From Thiobacillus sp. UBA2597 (GTDB lineage Bacteria > Pseudomonadota > Gammaproteobacteria > Burkholderiales > Thiobacillaceae), in contig DDKN01000070.1 in NCBI GenBank assembly GCA_002339725.1, positions 2,664-24,536 on the forward strand: a DNA stretch of 21,873 nucleotides, in the 5' to 3' direction. The position numbers and the translations under genes were made by a program. Below are positions 16,029 to 21,873 of the stretch, in pieces. The first letter of the stretch is position 1, and each line of letters opens with the position of its first letter. The notes beneath the pieces are model-generated. The model was not told where the DNA came from. It did no database searches and worked only from the letters and a program-made list of their open reading frames with translations.

Positions 16029-16058
16029 GGCGGGCGGACGGCGTCAGCCCCGCCCGCC
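16029..16058. other. GC-rich hairpin just past cynS
   Basis: GGCGGGCGG (16029-16037) pairs perfectly with CCGCCCGCC (16050-16058) around 12 bases. It begins seven bases past the cynS stop on the minus strand. No U-run follows, so it may act as a 3' stabiliser or a factor-dependent stop rather than an intrinsic terminator. Confidence 0.4.
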
Positions 16059-16064
16059 GCGGGC

Positions 16065-16508
16065 TCAATAGGTCTTGTAGGGCAGGAACTTGCCGTTGAG
16101 CACAATCTCGACCCGGTCGCCCTTGGGGTCGGGCAGGCGCTGGATGTCCATCGAGAAGTCGATGGCGCTCATGATGCCGTCGCCGAATTCCTCGTGGATC
16201 AGGGCCTTGATGGTGGTGCCGTAGACCTGGAGCAGTTCGTAGAAGCGATAGAGCAGCGGATCGGTCGGCACGGCGCCGGGCAGCGAGCCTTTGTAGGGCA
16301 CCACTTGCAACTGGCGTACCGCCTCGTCAGGCAGATCGAGCAATTTGCCGAGGCTGGCGGCCTGCTCGGCGTTGAAGGTCATCTGGCCCAGACAGCCGGC
16401 GGTGACCCATTCCTTGCTCAGGCCGATCTGCTGGGCGATGTCGCTCCAGCTCAGGTTCTTCTTGTGCTTGTTGGTGACGATGAGGTCGGTGACTTCCAGG
16501 CGGTTCAT
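16065..16508 (-). CDS. cynS: Cyanate hydratase (cyanase)
   Basis: 147 residues from ATG 16508 with GGAG about eight bases upstream. It catalyses the bicarbonate-dependent breakdown of cyanate to ammonia and CO2. The catalytic residues of the Escherichia coli enzyme have counterparts: R88 and E91 in LYRFYELLQVYG and S114 in GDGIMSAIDFSM. The N-terminal helical domain (SWSDIAQQIGLSKEWVTAGC) and the C-terminal LNGKFLPYKTY are standard. No cynT carbonic anhydrase or cyanate transporter lies next to it. The exported hydrolase gene follows on the same strand. Confidence 0.96.
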   Translation of the reverse strand: MNRLEVTDLIVTNKHKKNLSWSDIAQQIGLSKEWVTAGCLGQMTFNAEQAASLGKLLDLPDEAVRQLQVVPYKGSLPGAVPTDPLLYRFYELLQVYGTTIKALIHEEFGDGIMSAIDFSMDIQRLPDPKGDRVEIVLNGKFLPYKTY

Positions 16509-16654
16509 GGCGCGCTCCATAGATGACGGGGTGGGTGACGCACCCATTGCAGAAACCGTGCCAGATCAGAAGCGGCGCTGTATCGGGCGCGTGGCCGGCG
16601 AGCGCGGGATATGCGGGGCGGTTTTGGTGCCATGCGCTCCGGCTTGGGGCGGGG

Positions 16655-17317
16655 CTAGAGGCGGCCGGGGCAGAACCGGCGCAAGGGGCATTCCCCGCAG
16701 CGCGGCCTGGGGCGGCAGGCCGATTTGCCCAGCTGCACGATCAGGGCGTGGTATTCGTTGTAGAGCGCGACCTCGCGCGGCAGGGCAGCCTCGAAGGCGG
16801 CCTGGATCCGGTGATAGGTTTCGTCGCCCGCGATCAGGCCCAGGCGGCCGAAGATGCGCCGGGTATAGGCGTCGACCACGAAGCTCGGCAGGTTCAGGGC
16901 ATAGAGCAGGATGGAATCGGCCGTCTCCTCGCCCACGCCGTGTACCGCCAGCAGCCGGTGGCGCAGCTCGGCCAGCGTGCCTGTGTCGCGCAGGCGTTCC
17001 GGCTGGCGCGCGACGCCCTGGGCCTCGAGAAAGGCGCACAGGTGTTTCAGGCGCCTGGCCTTGACGTTGAAGTAGCCGGCCGGTCGGATCAGTTGGGCCA
17101 GCTCGGTCTCGCTCCGCTTCAGGATGGCGCCGCAGCTGAGCGCCCGGGCGCGCCTGAGATTGGCGATGGCCTTTTCCACATTGCTCCAGGCCGTGTTCTG
17201 GGTGAGCACGGCGCCGACCATGACCTCGAACGGCGTCTCGCCCGGCCACCAGTGTTGCGGGCCGTAGTGGGCGAGCAGGGTGCGGTAGGGCCTAAGCCAG
17301 TCGGGGCGGCGGGACAT
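16655..17317 (-). CDS. Endonuclease III-like DNA glycosylase (HhH-GPD, 4Fe-4S)
   Basis: 220 residues from ATG 17317. The HhH-GPD fold is seen in PFEVMVGAVLTQNTAWSNVE and the hairpin AVHGVGEETADSILLYAL (about 124-141), followed by the catalytic Asp in FVVDAYTRRI (D149). In Nth the residue before T in the hairpin is the catalytic Lys; here it is Glu (E131), so a monofunctional glycosylase without lyase activity, of the MagIII-like branch, is more likely than true Nth. Four Cys at 201, 207, 210 and 216 (C-x5-C-x2-C-x5-C) bind the 4Fe-4S cluster; the first spacing is one shorter than in Nth. The substrate base, perhaps alkylated purines, is not determined by the sequence. Confidence 0.9.
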   Translation of the reverse strand: MSRRPDWLRPYRTLLAHYGPQHWWPGETPFEVMVGAVLTQNTAWSNVEKAIANLRRARALSCGAILKRSETELAQLIRPAGYFNVKARRLKHLCAFLEAQGVARQPERLRDTGTLAELRHRLLAVHGVGEETADSILLYALNLPSFVVDAYTRRIFGRLGLIAGDETYHRIQAAFEAALPREVALYNEYHALIVQLGKSACRPRPRCGECPLRRFCPGRL

Positions 17318-17441
17318 GGGGCGTTCGACGATCGCCGGCCAGTATCCCCGAGCCGGGCGTCTGCCGGCAAGCTTCACGCCGGTCTTGCCGTGGTGTAATT
17401 TGAGATATGCAAATCCGAAAAGCCGCCGCCGGAACCCGATC

Positions 17442-18176
17442 TTGAAGGCACTCGCTCTCGACCTCCTGTTGGCCATGCGCGGCAGCGCGCGCGATCTGTT
17501 GCCCATCGTGCTGGTGGTGGCCTTTTTCCAGCTGGTGGTCCTGCAGCAGCCGCTGCCCGATCTGGGCCGGATCCTCTCTGGCAGCCTGATGGTGGTGGTC
17601 GGCCTGGCCCTGTTCATCCGCGGCCTGGAGTATGGCCTGTTCCCGATCGGCGAGACCATGGCCTACGGCTTCGCGCGCAAGGGCAACATCTGGTGGCTGC
17701 TCGCCTTCGCCTTCGCCCTGGGGTTTTCCACCACGGTGGCCGAGCCGGCCCTGATCGCGATCGCCGAGGAGGCGGCCAAGGTCGCCGCCGGCGGCGGCAT
17801 GATCGCGGACACCGAGGCCGCCCGGGCGGACTACACCCTGGGCCTGCGCATCACGGTGGCCCTGTCGGTAGGGGCGGCGGTCGCCTTGGGCGTCGTCCGC
17901 ATCATCAAGGGCTGGCCGATCCAGTATTTCATCATCGGCGGCTATATCGGCGTGATGCTGATGACACCGTTCGCGCCGCGCGAGATCGTCGGCATCGCCT
18001 ATGACTCGGGCGGGGTGACCACCTCGACCGTGACCGTGCCGCTGGTCACCGCGCTCGGCGTCGGTCTGGCCGCCTCGATCAAGGGGCGCAATCCCATGGT
18101 CGACGGCTTCGGCCTGATCGCCTTCGCCTCGCTTACGCCCATGATCTTCGTCATGGGCTACGGAATGCTGATCTGA
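17442..18176 (+). CDS. DUF1538 membrane protein, first of a tandem pair
   Basis: About 244 residues with six or more membrane segments. The conserved DUF1538 parts are RDLLPIVLVVAFFQLVVL, GLALFIRGLEYGLFPIGE, FSTTVAEPALIAIAEEA and AYDSGGVTTSTVTVPLV, with charged or polar residues inside membrane segments, as in transporters. The start is uncertain: TTG 17442 matches where the second paralogue begins and has a weak GGA upstream; ATG 17475 is the next choice. The divergent glycosylase gene starts 124 bp away. The stop overlaps the next ATG by one base (TGATG). DUF1538 proteins often occur with P-II-like proteins; the substrate is unknown. Confidence 0.85.
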   Translation: MKALALDLLLAMRGSARDLLPIVLVVAFFQLVVLQQPLPDLGRILSGSLMVVVGLALFIRGLEYGLFPIGETMAYGFARKGNIWWLLAFAFALGFSTTVAEPALIAIAEEAAKVAAGGGMIADTEAARADYTLGLRITVALSVGAAVALGVVRIIKGWPIQYFIIGGYIGVMLMTPFAPREIVGIAYDSGGVTTSTVTVPLVTALGVGLAASIKGRNPMVDGFGLIAFASLTPMIFVMGYGMLI

Positions 18177-18976
18177 TGGACGGCCTGCTCTCCCTCGCCG
18201 CGACCGCCTGGGCCACGCTGCGCGACATCCTGCCCATCGCCGTCATCCTGTTCGGCTTCCAGGTGTTCGTGCTGCGCCGGCCCATTCCCAATCTGCCCCG
18301 GGTGATGTTGGGCTTCGTTTATGTGCTGATCGGCCTGGCCTTGTTCCTGGAAGGGCTGGAGGCGGCACTGTTCCCGCTTGGCCGCCTGATGGCCGAGCAG
18401 CTCACCGATCCGGCCTTTCTGTATGCCGGCGCCGCGGCCGGCCTGCAGCCCTGCTGGCTGGACTATCTCTGGGTCTATGCCTTCGCCGCCGCCATCGGTT
18501 TTGCCGCGCCGATCGCCGAGCCGTCGCTGATCGCGGTGGCGCTCAAGGCGAACCAGGTCTCCGGCGGCACCATTTCGGTCTGGGGCTTGCGCGTCGCGGT
18601 GGCGCTGGGCGCCTCGGTCGGCATCGCCCTGGGCACCTTCCGCATCGTGAGCGGCCTGCCGCTGTCCGGCGTCATCATCGCCGGCTATCTCATCGTCATC
18701 GTGCAGACGCTGTTCGCGCCGCGCGCCATCATCCCGCTCGCCTATGATTCGGGCGGGGTGACCACCTCGACCGTGACCGTGCCGCTGGTGGCGGCGCTCG
18801 GCCTGGGCCTGGCCAGCACCATTCCCGGCCGCAGCCCGATGCTGGACGGCTTCGGCCTGATCTCGATCACCGTGATGTGTCCCATGATCAGCGTCATGGG
18901 CTACGCCCAGCTGAGCGAGTGGCGCGCGCGCCGCGCCGCACGAAACCATGCAGCCAGGGCCGGCTCCACCGGCTAA
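18176..18976 (+). CDS. DUF1538 membrane protein, second of a tandem pair
   Basis: 266 residues, a paralogue of the preceding gene with the same segment order: RDILPIAVILFGFQVFVL, LALFLEGLEAALFPLGRLMA, GFAAPIAEPSLIAVALKA and AYDSGGVTTSTVTVPLVAAL. The two proteins probably form a heterodimeric, pseudo-symmetric channel or transporter, since each alone resembles half of the fused DUF1538-DUF1538 proteins seen in other bacteria. It ends with a short basic cytoplasmic tail (SEWRARRAARNHAARAG). The start overlaps the upstream stop, and the P-II-like gene begins 23 bp downstream. Confidence 0.88.
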   Translation: MDGLLSLAATAWATLRDILPIAVILFGFQVFVLRRPIPNLPRVMLGFVYVLIGLALFLEGLEAALFPLGRLMAEQLTDPAFLYAGAAAGLQPCWLDYLWVYAFAAAIGFAAPIAEPSLIAVALKANQVSGGTISVWGLRVAVALGASVGIALGTFRIVSGLPLSGVIIAGYLIVIVQTLFAPRAIIPLAYDSGGVTTSTVTVPLVAALGLGLASTIPGRSPMLDGFGLISITVMCPMISVMGYAQLSEWRARRAARNHAARAGSTG

Positions 18977-18999
18977 GCTTATCGAGGAAGGAGGGCATC

Positions 19000-19350
19000 A
19001 TGCACTTCAAACTGATTATCGTGATGGCGGACGACGTCAAGACCGAGGCCATCCTGGAGGCGGCACGCGAGACCGGCGCCACCGGGGCGACTGTGCTCAA
19101 CCAGGCACGCGGCGAGGGGCTCAAGCCAAGCAAGACCTTCTTCGGCCTGAGCCTGGAGGCGCAGCGCGACGTGATCCTGCTCCTGGTCGAGGAGCACATG
19201 AGCCGACGCATCCTGGAGAAGATCGCCCAGGTGGGCGACTTCGACGAGTCGCCCGGCACCGGCATCGCCTTCCAGATCGACGTCGAGGACGCGGTGGGCG
19301 TGCGGTTCCAGATCAGCAAATTGAGCGAAAGCGTGGAGGAAGAGATATGA
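19000..19350 (+). CDS. Divergent P-II-like nitrogen-regulator-family protein
   Basis: 116 residues from ATG 19000, with GGAAGGAGG five bases upstream. The ferredoxin-like P-II core is visible: FKLIIVMADDVKTEAILEAA, then GATGATVLNQARGEG, the VILLLVEEHMSRRILEKIA strand-helix and IDVEDAVGV. Compared with GlnB/GlnK, the T-loop is short and has no uridylylation Tyr, the GDGKIF nucleotide loop reads GTGIAF (no Lys) and the V-R-x-R motif reads V-G-V-R. It is therefore not a standard nitrogen sensor and probably binds a different nucleotide or works without covalent modification. It lies between the DUF1538 pair and the CBS gene, whose start overlaps its stop by 4 bp; a direct gate for the membrane pair is likely by context. 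Confidence 0.88.
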   Translation: MHFKLIIVMADDVKTEAILEAARETGATGATVLNQARGEGLKPSKTFFGLSLEAQRDVILLLVEEHMSRRILEKIAQVGDFDESPGTGIAFQIDVEDAVGVRFQISKLSESVEEEI

Positions 19351-19760
19351 CCGACGCGGAAAGAAAAGTCATCCGGGTGCGCGACGTGATGAAGCCCCAG
19401 GTCGACATGGTCGACGGCCTGACCACGGTGGCCGAGGCCCTGCGCAAGATGAAGCACGTGGAGACCAAGTGCCTGATCGTCGACAAGCGCCACGAGGACG
19501 ACGAATACGGCATCGTGCTGCTGGCCGACATCGCCCGCTATGTGATGGCCAAGGACCGGGCGCCGGAACGGGTGAACGTGTACGAGATCATGTCCAAGCC
19601 GGTGATCGCGGTCGACCCCGCCATGGACATCCGCTATTGCGCCCGTCTGTTCGACAAGTTCGGCCTGTCGCGCGCGCCGGTGATCGACCGGGGCAAGATC
19701 GTCGGCATCGTCAGCTACACCGACATGGTGCTCAAGGGGCTGTGCGCCGGCATCTGCTAG
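19347..19760 (+). CDS. Two-CBS-domain protein
   Basis: 137 residues containing only a CBS pair: residues about 10-75 (VRDVMKPQVDMVDGLTTVAE, KCLIVDK, GIVLLADIARYVM) and 80-137 (VYEIMSKPVIAVDPAMDIR, CARLFDKFGLSRAPVIDRG, IVGIVSYTDMVLKG). CBS pairs bind adenine nucleotides and act as energy sensors. Overlap of its start with the P-II-like stop (ATGA 19347-19350) places it in the same transcript, suggesting a second sensor of the DUF1538 system. A 6-bp hairpin (19820-19825/19833-19838) lies 60 bases past its stop without a clear U-run; the remaining 150 bp to the next gene shows no gene. Confidence 0.9.
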   Translation: MTDAERKVIRVRDVMKPQVDMVDGLTTVAEALRKMKHVETKCLIVDKRHEDDEYGIVLLADIARYVMAKDRAPERVNVYEIMSKPVIAVDPAMDIRYCARLFDKFGLSRAPVIDRGKIVGIVSYTDMVLKGLCAGIC

Positions 19761-19910
19761 GGAAGGGCTGATCGCCCGGTCGTGCCCGCGCAGGCGGCTA
19801 ATCGGTCTTGCCCCGTCCCCCGGCTGCGCCCAAGCCGGTTCAAGGTCGCGCCGCGCCCAGCGATTCCCTGCCGGCCGTGATACCCTGAGAAAAAAGAGAG
19901 GGGACGCCGC

Positions 19911-21344
19911 ATGCGCTTGACCTTTTTCGGGGCCGCCCGCGAGGTGACCGGCTCCTGCTACCTGGTGGAGTCGGAAGGCCTGCGCTTTCTGGTCGACTGC
20001 GGCATGTTCCAGGGCGGCAAGGCGGCCGAGATCAAGAACCGGCACACGCCGAGCTTCGACCCGGAGCAACTGGATTTCGTCCTGCTCACCCATGCCCACA
20101 TCGATCACTCCGGCCTGATCCCGCGCCTGGTCAACCTGGGCTTTCGCGGCCCGGTCTATTGCACCGAGGCCACGGCCGACCTGGTGCGGGTGATGTGGCC
20201 GGACTCGGCCTTCATCCTGGAAAAAGAGGCGGAGTGGCGCAACTACGACGTGCGCAAGCGGCGTGGCGCACTCAAGCCCGAGGTGGCGCCGCTCTACACC
20301 GTGGCCCAGGCCCAGGCCGCGCTCAAACACCTGAAGCGGGTGGACTACGATGCGGCGGTCGAGCCGCATCCGCGCGTGCGCGCCTGCTACCGCGATGCCG
20401 GCCACATCCTGGGCGCGGCCATCGTCGAGGTCTGGCTGCAGGAGAAGGACGCCACCCGCAAGCTGGTGTTCTCAGGCGACATCGGCATGCCCGGCCGGCC
20501 CCTGATGAACGACCCGGCCGTGATCGCCGGGGCCGATTACCTGTTGATCGAGTCGACCTACGGCAACCGGCTGCACAAGACCTTCGCCGCCACCATCGAG
20601 GAATTCGTGTATGCCCTGAACGACACCCTGGTGCGCAAAAAGGGCAATGTCATCATCCCGTCCTTCGCGGTCGGCCGCACCCAGGAGATCCTTTATCTGT
20701 TGGCCAGTTTCATCCGCGACGGCCGCATCCCGGCGCACACCGCGATCTTCGTCGATTCGCCCATGGCCGCGGCGGCCACCGAGCTCACCCTGAAGCACAT
20801 GGCGCAGCTCGATGCCGAGGCGCGCGACCTCATGGCCTGGGCGAGCGGCAAGGACAACACCCCCTATATCCGTTTCACCGAAAGCGTCGAGGACTCGATG
20901 GCGCTCAACAAGATCAGCCAGGGCGCGGTGATCATCTCGGCCTCGGGCATGTGCGACGCAGGCCGCATCAAGCATCATCTCAAGTTCAACCTGCCGCGGC
21001 CGGAGTGCACGGTGCTCATCTCCGGCTTCCAGGCCCAGGGCACCCTGGGCCGCAAGCTGGTCGACGGCGCCCGCACGGTGAAGATCTTTCAGGAATGGGT
21101 GCCGGTGCGGGCCGATCTCTATACACTGGGCGGTCTGTCGGCCCACGCCGACCGCGACGCCCTGCTCGACTGGCTGGCCCGCTTTGGCCAGCCGCCGCAG
21201 ACCACCTTCGTCGTCCACGGCGAGGAGGCGACGGCGCTCGGCTTCGCCGAGACCGTGCGCCAGCGGCTGGGCTGGGTGACCGAGGTGCCGGTGGGCGGCG
21301 CGGTGTACGAGTTGCAGGGCGGCCGCGCGCATTTGAAAGCTTGA
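19911..21344 (+). CDS. MBL-fold beta-CASP RNA-processing nuclease
   Basis: 477 residues. The MBL core has DCGMFQGG, the metal motif THAHIDHSG (H61, H63, D65, H66), the later CYRDAGHILGA and FSGDIGMPGRPL, and the beta-CASP insertion includes ESTYGNRLH and IIPSFAVGRTQEILYLL, ending with SGMCDAGRIKHHL, GFQAQGTLGR and LGGLSAHADRDALLDWL. This is the CPSF73/Ysh1-like group of proteins, which act as RNA exo- or endonucleases in bacteria, with all metal ligands intact. It is shorter than RNase J and lacks its C-terminal extension. GAGAGGGG lies upstream of the ATG. The next gene starts nine bases after the stop. Confidence 0.94.
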   Translation: MRLTFFGAAREVTGSCYLVESEGLRFLVDCGMFQGGKAAEIKNRHTPSFDPEQLDFVLLTHAHIDHSGLIPRLVNLGFRGPVYCTEATADLVRVMWPDSAFILEKEAEWRNYDVRKRRGALKPEVAPLYTVAQAQAALKHLKRVDYDAAVEPHPRVRACYRDAGHILGAAIVEVWLQEKDATRKLVFSGDIGMPGRPLMNDPAVIAGADYLLIESTYGNRLHKTFAATIEEFVYALNDTLVRKKGNVIIPSFAVGRTQEILYLLASFIRDGRIPAHTAIFVDSPMAAAATELTLKHMAQLDAEARDLMAWASGKDNTPYIRFTESVEDSMALNKISQGAVIISASGMCDAGRIKHHLKFNLPRPECTVLISGFQAQGTLGRKLVDGARTVKIFQEWVPVRADLYTLGGLSAHADRDALLDWLARFGQPPQTTFVVHGEEATALGFAETVRQRLGWVTEVPVGGAVYELQGGRAHLKA

Positions 21345-21353
21345 AGGGATGCC

Positions 21354-21713
21354 ATGGACCATCAGGTACACTTGCTCGGGCGTGAACTCAAAGTGACCTT
21401 GACCGACGCGGCACAGCGCGCCCTGGCGGCGCGCGCCACGCCGCTGCATGTGGAAATGGAGCTGTATTTCAGCTGCCTGATCCGCAAGCGGGTGCATTTC
21501 AATGTGCCGCAGCGGGGTGAGGTGGCGTGGATCGGCCAGGACCTCAGCCTCGCCTTCCGTCCGGTGATGAGCCGGGGCGGCTGCTCGATGGCTGACACCG
21601 AGCCCGACGACATGCTGGTCGATTTGCCCACTGGCGAGCCCCAGCGCTTCCTGCCGCACTGGCTCAGGCTGGATTACCGGCACGGCCAGTGGCAGGGCGA
21701 GTTCGGGTATTGA
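21354..21713 (+). CDS. Hypothetical protein, 119 residues
   Basis: I do not recognise a named family. AAGGG precedes ATG 21354 at a suitable distance. The protein is soluble with no signal peptide or membrane segment. It has a Cys in LYFSCLIRKRVHF and another in SRGGCSMAD, then acidic and aromatic parts ending HWLRLDYRHGQWQGEFGY, cut here as HWLRLDYRHGQW. Nine bases separate it from the RNA nuclease gene and seven from the lutA start, so the three probably form one transcript. Confidence 0.72.
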   Translation: MDHQVHLLGRELKVTLTDAAQRALAARATPLHVEMELYFSCLIRKRVHFNVPQRGEVAWIGQDLSLAFRPVMSRGGCSMADTEPDDMLVDLPTGEPQRFLPHWLRLDYRHGQWQGEFGY

Positions 21714-21720
21714 GGCGGGC

Positions 21721-21873
21721 ATGCGCGTCGCCCTGTTCGTCACCTGCCTCGTCGACCTCATGCGGCCCAGCGTCGGTTTCGCCGCGGTGCGCCTGCTCGA
21801 GGGCCTGGGTGCCGAGGTGGTGGTGCCGCCACAGCAGACCTGCTGCGGCCAGCCCGCCTACAACAGCGGCGAC
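21721..21873 (+). CDS. lutA: LutA-like iron-sulfur subunit, 5' part only
   Basis: 51 residues to the window edge; the reading frame is open at base 21873. It begins RVALFVTCLVDLMRPSVG and contains the first CCG motif of the family, QQTCCGQPAYNSGD, with its paired Cys that bind an iron-sulfur cluster or act as redox site. This matches the start of LutA/YkgE, part of the LutABC lactate oxidation complex. lutB and lutC would be expected to the right. It starts seven bases past the preceding stop with GAGG just ahead of the ATG. Confidence 0.88.
   Translation, partial: MRVALFVTCLVDLMRPSVGFAAVRLLEGLGAEVVVPPQQTCCGQPAYNSGD

Noticed and set aside
18894..20405. Minus-strand frame of 503 codons across the P-II, CBS and nuclease genes
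   Set aside because: It spans several well-supported plus-strand genes and has no recognisable domain.

Overview
The window is about 22 kb of gene-dense, GC-rich chromosome. Gene families, codon usage and the interspersed palindromic repeats suggest a betaproteobacterium, possibly a sulfur-oxidising or chemolithotrophic type (DsrC/TusE-like protein, P-II-linked DUF1538 cassette, arsenic detoxification). This placement is inference; there is no rRNA or other marker gene.

Layout. 1-1055 (-): N-terminal two-thirds or less of an adenine-specific DNA methyltransferase that runs off the left edge. 1234-1692 (+): small CopD-like membrane protein. 1752-3974 (-): a run of small accessory genes, namely a RelE/ParE-type toxin with a Phd/YefM-type antitoxin, a GIY-YIG nuclease-domain protein, an orphan HicA-like protein, an unrecognised 64-residue protein, and a DUF4160/DUF2442 pair. 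4101-8345 (-): housekeeping and signalling genes: release factor 3, a membrane diguanylate cyclase, a GcvR-like double-ACT protein, an HPP membrane protein and a DsrC/TusE-like protein. A LysR regulator (8453-9307, +) is divergent from the last of these.

9321-14806 (-) is an arsenic resistance cluster read from right to left: arsR, ACR3 arsenite exporter, thioredoxin-type arsC, an MBL-fold exported protein, an ArsP-type permease, a small Cys-tailed AhpD/CMD-like protein, and an arsenite methyltransferase fused in frame to a small thioredoxin. The set covers arsenate reduction, arsenite export, arsenite methylation and probable export of methylated trivalent arsenicals. A perfect-looking operator overlaps the arsR start codon.

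14829-15193 has no gene and holds four evenly spaced copies of a GC-rich palindrome. 15194-17317 (-): exported dienelactone-hydrolase-family protein, cyanase and an endonuclease III-like DNA glycosylase. 17442-19760 (+): a tight four-gene cassette of two tandem DUF1538 membrane proteins, a divergent P-II-like protein and a two-CBS-domain protein. This is the best candidate in the window for a poorly described system: a transporter or channel pair with its own nucleotide sensors. 19911-21873 (+): a beta-CASP RNA-processing MBL nuclease, a hypothetical protein, and the start of lutA.

At least four families of palindromic interspersed repeats are present. Two copies of one family lie inside reading frames (methyltransferase linker and the arsM N-terminus), in opposite orientation relative to the gene and without breaking the frame.
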